DNA of 41,221 nucleotides, taken from NCBI GenBank assembly GCA_030425385.1, contig JAUIAH010000049.1, positions 1 through 41,221 on the forward strand. The letters are read 5' to 3'. Positions 8,474 through 16,517 of this stretch are shown here, in pieces. The notes beneath the pieces were generated by a model that was not told where the DNA came from, ran no database searches, and worked only from the letters and a program-made list of their open reading frames with translations. Position 1 is the first letter of the stretch. Every line of letters begins with the position of its first letter. A program made the translations under genes and the position numbers. Source of the stretch: Verrucomicrobiia bacterium. Its GTDB lineage: Bacteria; Verrucomicrobiota; Verrucomicrobiia; Verrucomicrobiales; DEV007.

Positions 8474-9865
8474 TCAAGCGCCGATCAGCTTCGGATTGAA
8501 CGCGCCTTCATTGATGGTGGGGCGTTCGGGGCGTCCTTTGTGATCGTAGGTGAGGGTCATGTTATCCAATCCCAATAGATGGAGAATGGAGGCGTGAATG
8601 TCGTGGACATGCATCCTGTCTTCGACCGCGTAAAGACCCAGCTCGTCAGTAGCGCCAATGGTCTGGCCGCCTTTGACTCCGCCGCCAGCCATCCAAATGC
8701 TGAATCCCGTGGGGTTGTGATCGCGCCCATCGCCTTTCTCGCTCATGGGAGTGCGGCCAAACTCGCCACCCCAGATGACGAGGGTTTCTTCTAACAAACC
8801 GCGACGTTTGAGGTCTTTGAGAAGGCCTGCCACGGGCTTGTCCATGCTGCGACAGAGCCGCGCATGATTCTTCTCGATCCCGGCATGCGAATCCCATTTG
8901 CTGCCGGTGCCGCTGTAGAGTTGGACGAAGCGGACGCCGCGTTCGACGAGGCGACGCGCGAGGAGGCAATTGCGCCCGAACGCCTGTGTGTCGCGGTGGT
9001 CGAGCCCATAGAGCGCTTTGGTGGCGTCTGATTCTTGCGAGAGATCGACCGCCTCAGGCGCCTCCGCTTGCATCCGATAGGCAAGCTCGTAACTGCGGAT
9101 CCGAGCTTCGAGTTCGCTCTGCTGCGGGTAGCGCGCGGCGTGACTCGCGTTGAAGGCATGGATAAGGTCGCGCTTGGCCACTTCTCGGGAAGCCTTGGCA
9201 TCTTTGGGAGCATGAAGATCAGAAATGGGTGCCTGACCATGCCCGTGAAGACGCACCGCCTGATGTGAAGCAGGCATGAATCCGCTACCCCAATTGCGAG
9301 GACCATTGACGGGGCGTCCTTTCGAGTCGCACATGACTACGAAACTCGGCAAGTTATCATTGCTCGAACCAAGGCCATAGTCCACCCAGGCCCCGAGCGA
9401 GGGACGCCCGGCCACGTTGGTGCACGTGTTCATCTGGCACACCCCGCCAGAATGATTGATACCATTCGTCCAGCAAGAACGGATCACGGCGATGTCATCC
9501 ATGCAGGTAGCAATGTGAGGCATCCATTCAGACGCCCAGAGACCACTCTGTCCGTGCTGTTTCCACGTCCGGGGAGCTGGAAGGAGAGGGGAGCCTTTCT
9601 CGCCCATGGCCGTGATGGGTTCCTTGAACCCTTCCGGTAGAGGCTTGCCGGCGAGGCGATTGAGAAGGGGCTTGGGGTCTAACAAATCCAAATGGCTGGG
9701 GCCACCCTCCATGAAGAGCCAGATGACACGCTTGGCCCGGGCAGCATGGTGTTCCAAGCGCCGACCAGACGCCAGCGCCCGTTCGTGGGAAAGCATCCAT
9801 TGCAGGGCGACGGCTCCAAATCCCACGCCGCTTTGTTGCAAGAAAGTGCGTCTGTCAGTGAACAT
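8474..9865 (-). CDS. DUF1501 domain protein with twin-arginine signal
   Basis: 463 aa from ATG 9865. This start puts MFTDRRTFLQQSGVGFGAVA at the N-terminus, a Tat-type signal (RRTFLQ plus hydrophobic segment), so a folded protein is probably exported. DUF1501 proteins belong to the alkaline phosphatase/sulfatase-like superfamily. Family landmarks include WLFMEGGPSHLDLLDPKP, NHSGGVCQMNTCTN, DYGLGSSNDNLPSFV, RGVRFVQLYSGTGSKWDSH and VIWGGEFGRTPMSEKGDGRD. Its start codon lies inside the end of the upstream DUF1549/DUF1553 gene (11-base overlap), so the two are translationally coupled. Such pairs are expanded in Planctomycetota and Verrucomicrobiota and are suspected to act in polysaccharide or sulfated-glycan turnover; the substrate here is unknown. 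Confidence 0.9.
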   Translation of the reverse strand: MFTDRRTFLQQSGVGFGAVALQWMLSHERALASGRRLEHHAARAKRVIWLFMEGGPSHLDLLDPKPLLNRLAGKPLPEGFKEPITAMGEKGSPLLPAPRTWKQHGQSGLWASEWMPHIATCMDDIAVIRSCWTNGINHSGGVCQMNTCTNVAGRPSLGAWVDYGLGSSNDNLPSFVVMCDSKGRPVNGPRNWGSGFMPASHQAVRLHGHGQAPISDLHAPKDAKASREVAKRDLIHAFNASHAARYPQQSELEARIRSYELAYRMQAEAPEAVDLSQESDATKALYGLDHRDTQAFGRNCLLARRLVERGVRFVQLYSGTGSKWDSHAGIEKNHARLCRSMDKPVAGLLKDLKRRGLLEETLVIWGGEFGRTPMSEKGDGRDHNPTGFSIWMAGGGVKGGQTIGATDELGLYAVEDRMHVHDIHASILHLLGLDNMTLTYDHKGRPERPTINEGAFNPKLIGA

Positions 9866-11873
9866 AAAGGAATTCGTTAGAGTTGAAGAGAACGTGGCAG
9901 AGGTCCGTGAGTGCGGCATCGTCTGGCGAGTCGCCTAGCAGGCTTTGAGCCTGGCGCACCTCTGCCTCAGTGGGTTTCCGTCCCCACGCTTGGTATAAGA
10001 GGTGCGAAAGATCAAGGGGTGCCTGGGTGAGGACGCGTGCCCAAGCGCGTGCACGCGCCAGCACATAGTCGCCGTTAAGCATGGTGAGCGACTGCGTGGC
10101 GGTGGTGGTGCGCGAACGCTCTGGCACGCTCTTCAGACCGAGGCTCATGTCGAACGCATGGAGAAAGGTGTCGTTGTCATTGCGAAAACGTTTCACATAG
10201 AGGCCGCGACGCGGCGCGTCCTCATCCACGCTCGGGCCGCCCAGGCGGGGATCGAGTTCACCACTCACCGCGAGCATGCTGTCGCGAATCGCTTCAGCGG
10301 GGAGACGCCGCACGGGGGCGCGCCAAAGCCACTGCTCGCCGGGATCGCGTTTCTGATAGATGCTTGCCTGAGGGTGATGGGAGGACTGGCGCCACGTTTG
10401 CGACGTGAGGACGCGGCGATGAAAGGCTTTGAAATGCCCCCCGTCTCTCACAAACGTGCGCGCGAGCCAATCTAGGAGTTCCGGGTGCGAGGGCAATTGC
10501 CCCATGCGTCCGAAGTCGCTTGGGGTATCAACGAGTCCACGCCCGAAGAGGCGTTGCCATAGCCGATTCACCATCACGCGGGTGGTGAGCGGATTCTCTG
10601 GATGCGAGATCCACGCCGCAAGCTGTTCTCGCGGACTGGACCCAGAGTTCGTCAGGGGAAGACGAGGGAGCGCCTCCAAATACCCAGCATCCACGAGCGT
10701 ACCATCGCGGTCGGGGATGCGCGTTGGTGCCGCTTTCCCCAAGAATCGCGAGACGGTCATGACCGGCGGCAAGGGCGTTGGCTTGAGGTGATCGAAGGCA
10801 GCGAGTTGCTTCTGCAATGCCTGGTAACGCGCTTCGTCCTCTTTCTTCATGCTTTTGAGAGGGCCGCCGCCTTCCTCTTCAAACTGCCGCGACACCAGGT
10901 AGGCCATTTGATGCTCCCACGAGTCGCGCTCCTTCACCGGCTTGTGAAAGCAGGCTTGAATCTCTAGAGGAAACTTGTCCACCGTGCTGTGCCATTTGCG
11001 ATCATGATAGGGTTTGATCAATGAATCGATCTCTGCTCGAACCTCCTTGGTCGCCTCTAACCATGCGGCCTTGGCCTCGGTCTGGGCGCGTTTCTGTGCC
11101 TCGGAAGCCGCTTTCAAATCATCGCGCCAGATAATGGGCTCGAAGAAGGCGCGCAGTTTGAAATAGTCCTTCTGTGAGATGTCGTCGAACTTGTGATCAT
11201 GACAGCGTGCGCAGGCCATGCTCACGCCAAGAAAGACATCCCCGACCGTGTCAGTCATTTCGTTCATGATGTCATCCCAGTGCGAACGCGCATCCCGTTG
11301 GTTGTATTCGTAAATGCCGAGCCGAAGAAAGCCTGCCGCCGTCAGCGCTGCGGGATCATCACCAGGCACCTCATCACCAGCGAGTTGTTCCCGCACAAAG
11401 CTGGCGTAATCCTTGTCTGCGTTGAGTGCCTCCACCACGTAGTCGCGATAGCGCCAAATGTGAGGGCGATACGCATCCTGGTTCCATCCGTCCGACTCAC
11501 TATAGCGCACGAGGTCCAGCCACATGCTCGCCCAATGTTCGCCATACCGTGGATCGTCTAACAAAGCATCGACACGGCGCTCGTAAGCATCTGGAGAATT
11601 GTCCGCGAGAAAGGCTTCCGTTTCGGCCGGTGAGGGAGGCAGACCGATGACCGTGAAATGCAGTCGACGCAGTAGAGCAGCACGCGTGGCAGGCGGCGCG
11701 GGGACCATGTCGTGCTCGCGCAGGGTTGCCAAGACGAAAGCATCAATGGGATTGGCTCCTTGATCCAAGGGAGGGGGATCGACCTCCCGCAAGGGAGAGA
11801 AGGCCCACCAACTCTCGGAGGCCGTCATGGGCAGCACCGAAAGCGCGAGGAGAAGGGCAAGTCGCAAGAGCAT
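9855..11873 (-). CDS. DUF1549/DUF1553 (PSD1-type) secreted protein
   Basis: 672 aa from ATG 11873, chosen because it begins a signal peptide (MLLRLALLLALSVLPMTASE); upstream starts add a long unsupported leader. The DUF1549 part (WWAFSPL, FVLATLREHDM, LDDPRYGEHWASMWLDLVRY) includes CARCHDHKFDDIS. This is a CxxCH sequence conserved in the family and a potential haem c site. The DUF1553 part follows (NPLTTRVMVNRLWQRLFGRG, DTPSDFGRMGQLPSHPELLD, RRLPAEAIRDSML, DMSLGLKSVPERSRTTTATQ). The separate N-terminal planctomycete cytochrome c domain found in many relatives is absent. It overlaps and probably co-expresses with the DUF1501 gene. The upstream neighbour is divergent, with 93 bases shared by both promoters. 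Confidence 0.9.
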   Translation of the reverse strand: MLLRLALLLALSVLPMTASESWWAFSPLREVDPPPLDQGANPIDAFVLATLREHDMVPAPPATRAALLRRLHFTVIGLPPSPAETEAFLADNSPDAYERRVDALLDDPRYGEHWASMWLDLVRYSESDGWNQDAYRPHIWRYRDYVVEALNADKDYASFVREQLAGDEVPGDDPAALTAAGFLRLGIYEYNQRDARSHWDDIMNEMTDTVGDVFLGVSMACARCHDHKFDDISQKDYFKLRAFFEPIIWRDDLKAASEAQKRAQTEAKAAWLEATKEVRAEIDSLIKPYHDRKWHSTVDKFPLEIQACFHKPVKERDSWEHQMAYLVSRQFEEEGGGPLKSMKKEDEARYQALQKQLAAFDHLKPTPLPPVMTVSRFLGKAAPTRIPDRDGTLVDAGYLEALPRLPLTNSGSSPREQLAAWISHPENPLTTRVMVNRLWQRLFGRGLVDTPSDFGRMGQLPSHPELLDWLARTFVRDGGHFKAFHRRVLTSQTWRQSSHHPQASIYQKRDPGEQWLWRAPVRRLPAEAIRDSMLAVSGELDPRLGGPSVDEDAPRRGLYVKRFRNDNDTFLHAFDMSLGLKSVPERSRTTTATQSLTMLNGDYVLARARAWARVLTQAPLDLSHLLYQAWGRKPTEAEVRQAQSLLGDSPDDAALTDLCHVLFNSNEFLYVH

Positions 11874-11966
11874 GAGACGAAGATAGGGTAAAGCGCTGCA
11901 AAGGGGAACCCCGAAGATGCCGAGGTAGCGTTTGCCAAATGCCACGTTTCACGATTCGTTCGCGGC

Positions 11967-13826
11967 ATGAAGTCGGAAGCCGAACAATTCGAGAAGGTCC
12001 CCACCACCATCTATGCGTCCGCGGGCGAGGCGAGCCGCGTCCTTGCGGTGGAGGTCGCCTCACTCATTCGGAAGAAACAAGCAGAGTCGAAACACGCCGT
12101 CCTCGGCCTCGCCACGGGCTCCACACCGGTCCCATTCTACCGAGAACTCATCCGCCTCCATCGCGAAGAAGGGCTGTCTTTCCAGAATGTCCTCACCTTC
12201 AATCTAGATGAATACTTCGGATTAGAGCCCACCCACCGCGAAAGCTATTTCCGCTTCATGCGAGAACAGTTGTTCGATCACGTGGACCTTCCATCCTCAC
12301 AGATTCATATTCCACCAGGAACGGTCTCGCGCGATCGCGTTTTCGAAGCGTGTCAGGAATACGAAGCCGAGATCGAGAGGGCAGGCGGCATCGATCTCCA
12401 GATCCTCGGTATCGGGCGAACCGGCCACATTGGTTTCAATGAACCAGGGTCTTCAATGGAGTCGCGCACCCGCATGATCACCCTGGACGGCATCACTCGC
12501 GAGGACGCCGCTCGCGACTTCCAAGGCATCGAGAACGTGCCCCGCTTCGCCCTGACAATGGGGGTAGGTACGATCATGAATGCGCGCCGCATTGTCCTCA
12601 TGGCCTGGGGCGAGAATAAGGCTGACATTGTGCGTCAAGCGGTCGAAGGTGAGGTCACGGATGCGATCTCTGCTAGCTTCCTTCAGAAGCACGCCAATGC
12701 GCAATTTCTTCTCGACGCCGGTGCCAGCCAGAGCCTCACCAGGGTGCGTTATCCCTGGCTAGTGGGGACCGCCACGTGGGACAGATCACTCATTCGCCGA
12801 GCGGTCACATGGCTCTCGGCCAAGCTCAAGAAGCCGGTTTTGAAATTGTTAGACGAAGATTACAATGAGCATGGGATGAGTGATCTGCTCACGGAGCACG
12901 GGCCTGCCTATCAATTGAACATCCGCATCTTCAACGAGCTGCAGCATACCATCACAGGATGGCCGGGCGGGAAGCCCCAAGAAGATGATCGCTATCGCCC
13001 GGAGCGGGCGCTGCCCTTTCCCAAACGCTCGCTCGTCATCGCTCCAGAGCCCTCCGATGAACTCCGCGCCATGGGGGGCACTATCGATCGGCTCGTGGAG
13101 CAAGGTCACTCTGTGGACGTGCTCTTTCTCACCTCTGGCAATCTTGGAGTGAGCGATGACGCCGCAGAGCATTTCGCCGATGTGTTAAAAGAACTCGCGG
13201 CAACCCGTTCCTCCAGTGCCTGGAAAGAGCCCGTGCGTTATGCAGGTCAATTGTTAGACGACCTCGAAGCGAAAGGCCCCTTTGGTGAGGACAACCAATC
13301 ATTGCGAGGCATCAAAGGGCTGCTCCGGCGAGGCGAGGCCCGGCACGCCTTGCGTGCCACGGGACTGGATGAAAGCCGAATCCACTTCCTTGATCTGCCC
13401 TTCTATGAGAACGGCCGCTATCGGCGATTCCATCCTCAGGAGGACGATCAAGAAGCCTTACGCGAAGCCCTCACCAAATTCCGTCCGCATCAGATCTACA
13501 TGACGGGAAATGCCTCCGACCCCAGTAGCGTCGGTGGTGTCTGTTTCAGCATCTTCCGCCAGGTCATGGAGAAAGTGGCCAAACGCAAATGGCGTCAAGA
13601 CTGCCGTGTGTGGCTCTACCGGTCCAATGAGAAACCGCTAGGCGTCTATGAGATCGACATGGCTGTCCCCATGAGCCCGGATCAGCTCAAACACAAGGTC
13701 AAAGCCGTCTCCCTCTACGCCACCGAAGAGTTGAGCACCGGGCAACGCGATCGCGCGGTGGCCCGCTATTACGATCAGTTAGGCCTCGCCAACTACGAAG
13801 CCATCGAGGCCTTCCGCGCCTGGTAG
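11967..13826 (+). CDS. nagB: Glucosamine-6-phosphate deaminase-like protein fused to a degenerate PIG-L domain
   Basis: 619 aa. Residues 1-290 are a NagB domain: LGLATGSTPVPFYRE (phosphate loop), FNLDEYFGL with the catalytic aspartate at D81, and GIGRTGHIGFNEPGSS with H154 and E159. NagB converts glucosamine-6-phosphate to fructose-6-phosphate and ammonia. From about 350 a PIG-L (LmbE) deacetylase-like domain follows, as in the long NagB-like proteins of Bacteroidota and Verrucomicrobiota. Its metal motifs are ruined: the usual HPDD(E/D) reads EPSDE at 361-365, and the usual DPHGTHR reads DPSSVGG at 518-524. The deaminase half looks competent; the second half is probably structural or regulatory. 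It may serve amino-sugar or cell-wall recycling. Confidence 0.88.
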   Translation: MKSEAEQFEKVPTTIYASAGEASRVLAVEVASLIRKKQAESKHAVLGLATGSTPVPFYRELIRLHREEGLSFQNVLTFNLDEYFGLEPTHRESYFRFMREQLFDHVDLPSSQIHIPPGTVSRDRVFEACQEYEAEIERAGGIDLQILGIGRTGHIGFNEPGSSMESRTRMITLDGITREDAARDFQGIENVPRFALTMGVGTIMNARRIVLMAWGENKADIVRQAVEGEVTDAISASFLQKHANAQFLLDAGASQSLTRVRYPWLVGTATWDRSLIRRAVTWLSAKLKKPVLKLLDEDYNEHGMSDLLTEHGPAYQLNIRIFNELQHTITGWPGGKPQEDDRYRPERALPFPKRSLVIAPEPSDELRAMGGTIDRLVEQGHSVDVLFLTSGNLGVSDDAAEHFADVLKELAATRSSSAWKEPVRYAGQLLDDLEAKGPFGEDNQSLRGIKGLLRRGEARHALRATGLDESRIHFLDLPFYENGRYRRFHPQEDDQEALREALTKFRPHQIYMTGNASDPSSVGGVCFSIFRQVMEKVAKRKWRQDCRVWLYRSNEKPLGVYEIDMAVPMSPDQLKHKVKAVSLYATEELSTGQRDRAVARYYDQLGLANYEAIEAFRAW

Positions 13827-13829
13827 AGC

Positions 13830-13843
13830 GGACCGAGTGGTCC
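13830..13843 (+). terminator. Short hairpin after the nagB-like gene (weak terminator candidate)
   Basis: GGACC-GAGT-GGTCC forms a perfect five-pair stem with a four-base loop, starting three bases after the stop codon. There is no T-tract, so intrinsic termination would be weak. It may be chance. Confidence 0.25.
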
Positions 13844-13913
13844 CGAAGATTGGATCCATGGCCGATGGTTGCCTCGGCACCCACAGGGTGGACTACCAGA
13901 GGCTGCTTGAGGT

Positions 13914-13930
13914 GTAAGGGTTTCCCCTAC
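13914..13930. promoter_or_regulatory. Inverted repeat upstream of two-component operon (possible LuxR/NarL-type operator)
   Basis: GTAAGGGTTTCCCCTAC: two 7-base arms around a TTT spacer, with 6 of 7 positions complementary. It lies about 105-120 bases upstream of the histidine kinase start. Similar sequences occur upstream of the genes at 25495 and 33322. Because the operon encodes a LuxR/NarL-type regulator, autoregulation through this site is a reasonable inference, not shown. Confidence 0.4.
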
Positions 13931-14034
13931 GACGACGTCCGAGAGTCACGCGGATATCGAACAAGCTTCCTTACGCGCACGTTTGCGAGTTACCCTTTGC
14001 GGGGGCCTGTCATCGGGCTGCTGCCTTTCATGTG

Positions 14035-15723
14035 ATGAGATCTCCGCCCACCATTCCTTTCGGCGTCGTTTCCGCATGGATCACCCTGATCCTTCGCGGG
14101 GGGCGCCGGGGAGGCTATCCAGTGGATACATGGATGATAGGGCAGGGGAATGGCGACCTAGAGGGTGCGTTCATTTCTTGGGATGCCTTTGCGAGGTTTC
14201 TCACGGCCGTGAAGCGCGATGTGCGGACCGAACGCGATTGGGTCGCTTTGGGAGCTGGAATGGGCTCGCGTCGATCCTTCCCCATCGCGAAAAGCATCAT
14301 TTCCCCTTATCAACTTGTTCGTTGGAATGTCAGGCACGCTTGGCCTAGGGTTCAGCGCGGGATTGCAATCGATCTACCCTCAATGACCTCGCCCGTCACG
14401 GAACGGATGCGACTGAGGTTCCGTTCCGAGCCCAGCATCAGGGTGCCAAAGGAATTCTATTGCCTGTGTGCTGGGCAACTGGCGACGATTCCGCAGGCCA
14501 TCGGATTGCCCGCAGCTCACGCCGCCGTGCGGAATCCATCGGAGGAGGGGGTCTGCATCGATCTTCTCCTGCCGTCGTCACGAACGCTCCTCCATCGCTG
14601 CCGCCGTCGGCTCGGTGCCGTTCAGACGTCTCAAGAGGCAATCGCCACCCTTGCCGTGCAGCATCAAGAGATCGTCGAGAGCTACCGGGAGATGGCAGCC
14701 CTCAAGAGTGATTTCCAGGAAATGATGGAAAGCAATCCCGAGGGCGTGCTCATCCATCAGGAAGGCACCATTCTCTATGCCAATCCAGCCCTAGCACAAT
14801 CTCTTGGAGTGGCGTCACCAACGGCGCTCATCGGGCAGGATTTCGCAGCGTGGCTGACCGAGGATTCCCGACTGGCATGGCATCAATGCCTTACAGAGAT
14901 GAAGAATACGCCAGAGGTGGGCCCGCGCCTGATGCAGGTAGCCGCAGCCTCTGCCCGACGGAAGGAACCTACCTATCTGGAACTGCACACGGTGAAACCC
15001 ATTCAGTTTGCCGATCGCCAAGGACACCTCGTGATGGTCCAAGATGTCACCGAACAGCGTCGTTTAGAGCGAGAGATTCTCAATGTCAGTGATAGTGAAC
15101 GGCAACAACTTGCTTTCGATCTGCATGATGGCATGGGGCAGCTCCTCACCGGCATCGCCTTTCAATCGAAAGCCCTCCACGCCCGCGCGAAAGACACCGC
15201 TCCTGAACTCGCGTCACAGGCTGCCCAACTCGTCAGCCTTGCCAATGATGCCATCCGGCGGTCGCGCACCCTCGCCCGTGGCCTCAACCCAGTGAGCGAA
15301 TTTGAAGGGGGATTTATTCCGGCCCTGCAGCACCTCGCACGCGTCACTCAAGAGATTTATGGGATCTCGGTTCTCACGAAACTGCCAAAGGATGACATTG
15401 TGCTCACCACCATGCAAGAAACGCAACTCTATCGTATTGCCCAAGAGGCCATCAATAATGCTCTTCGTCACGGCCATCCCTCCGAGTTGACCCTAGCGCT
15501 CATCCACCACGCCGCTGATAGTAGCCTCAGTCTGCATATTGGTGATAACGGCAGCGGCTTTGACAAAGAGGACGATGCCATCAACACGCACCTCGGCTTA
15601 CGTATCATGCGTCACCGAGCCCATTCCATTGGGGCCACTTTTGAAATTCAACATCTCAATCCGGGTACTGCCATTCATTGTCACCTTCGATTTGATCCCG
15701 CCGTCACTCCTATTGATTCATGA
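14035..15723 (+). CDS. Cytoplasmic PAS-domain sensor histidine kinase, NarL/DegS class
   Basis: 562 aa from ATG 14035; a GTG directly before it (14032) is an equally possible start. There are no membrane segments or signal peptide, so it senses something in the cytoplasm. Residues 1-200 form an N-terminal domain I do not recognise, and 200-225 looks like a coiled linker. A PAS domain spans about 228-340 (MMESNPEGVLIHQEGTILYA ... VQDVTEQ). The HisKA_3 dimerisation helix is SERQQLAFDLHDGMGQLLTG with the phospho-acceptor His near 364. The HATPase_c domain shows EAINNALRHGHPSEL (N box), GDNGSGFD (G1) and GLRIMRHRAHSIGA (G2). The stop overlaps the start of the response regulator (ATGA), giving coupled translation of a cognate pair. 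Confidence 0.92.
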   Translation: MRSPPTIPFGVVSAWITLILRGGRRGGYPVDTWMIGQGNGDLEGAFISWDAFARFLTAVKRDVRTERDWVALGAGMGSRRSFPIAKSIISPYQLVRWNVRHAWPRVQRGIAIDLPSMTSPVTERMRLRFRSEPSIRVPKEFYCLCAGQLATIPQAIGLPAAHAAVRNPSEEGVCIDLLLPSSRTLLHRCRRRLGAVQTSQEAIATLAVQHQEIVESYREMAALKSDFQEMMESNPEGVLIHQEGTILYANPALAQSLGVASPTALIGQDFAAWLTEDSRLAWHQCLTEMKNTPEVGPRLMQVAAASARRKEPTYLELHTVKPIQFADRQGHLVMVQDVTEQRRLEREILNVSDSERQQLAFDLHDGMGQLLTGIAFQSKALHARAKDTAPELASQAAQLVSLANDAIRRSRTLARGLNPVSEFEGGFIPALQHLARVTQEIYGISVLTKLPKDDIVLTTMQETQLYRIAQEAINNALRHGHPSELTLALIHHAADSSLSLHIGDNGSGFDKEDDAINTHLGLRIMRHRAHSIGATFEIQHLNPGTAIHCHLRFDPAVTPIDS

Positions 15724-16385
15724 ACGCTTCCAAACAGAAACGCATCCTCATTGTCGATGATCATCCTATTGTCCGGGCGGGCCTGCGCCAAATGATCGAA
15801 ACCAATCCGGGCCTGATCGTGAATGCCGATGTCCCCTCGATCGCGGAGGCGCGTCAGCAATTGGAATCAGAACTTCCTGACCTCGTGATCCTGGATCTAC
15901 TCCTCAAGCATGAGAGCGGACTCGACCTCCTGAAAGAATGGAAGAGTCACTACCCCAATCTCAAAGTCCTCGTCATCTCGATGATGGATGAAGACGTCTA
16001 CGCCGAGCGCGCGCTCCGTGCCGGAGCGTCTGGCTTTGTCATGAAAGAAGAAGCCACGGAACGCCTTCAAGAAGCCATTGAAACGGTGCTTAGCGGCGAA
16101 CTCTACCTCAACCGCCGAGTCGCCATGCGGCTTGTGGATCGGGGCCTCCGTCCTTCCAAAGACGACCACAACGAACGGAGCCGTCTCGTCAGCAGTCTCA
16201 CAGACCGCGAACTCCACGTCTTTCAACTCATCGGTTCTGGTCTCAAAACTAGCGCTATCGCTAAGAAACTCACGATCAGCCCTAAAACCGTCGAAGCCCA
16301 CAAAGAACACATTAAAAACAAGATCGGACTGCAAAGCGCCGCTGAACTCGCCCGAGTTGCCACCCTCTGGGTCAATGGAGACTAA
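15720..16385 (+). CDS. NarL/LuxR-type response regulator
   Basis: 221 aa. The receiver domain (residues 7-122) has the acidic pair in ILIVDDHPIVRAGL, phospho-acceptor D59 in LVILDLLLKHESGLDLL, and the conserved Lys in GFVMKEEA. The C-terminal LuxR-type helix-turn-helix is about 155-217 (SLTDRELHVFQLIGSG, AIAKKLTISPKTVEAHKEHI, KIGLQSAAELARVA). It is partner of the overlapping histidine kinase: phosphorylation should promote dimer binding to an inverted repeat. The target genes are unknown; the inverted repeat at 13914 is a candidate. Confidence 0.95.
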   Translation: MNASKQKRILIVDDHPIVRAGLRQMIETNPGLIVNADVPSIAEARQQLESELPDLVILDLLLKHESGLDLLKEWKSHYPNLKVLVISMMDEDVYAERALRAGASGFVMKEEATERLQEAIETVLSGELYLNRRVAMRLVDRGLRPSKDDHNERSRLVSSLTDRELHVFQLIGSGLKTSAIAKKLTISPKTVEAHKEHIKNKIGLQSAAELARVATLWVNGD

Positions 16386-16517
16386 CGATCCTCTGCCCAT
16401 TCACGGCTCGTCACGACGCCGAAAGCGCGCCATTCCTGTCGGCCGCGCGCACGCCGCCACAACGACGCCGCGTTAGGGAATGCGTTCATTGGATTTCTCC
16501 CAACATAAGCCAAGCCT

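Noticed and set aside
13860-14034. Possible small gene between the nagB-like gene and the kinase
   Set aside because: The open frame has no ribosome binding site or recognisable product and overlaps the candidate operator region.
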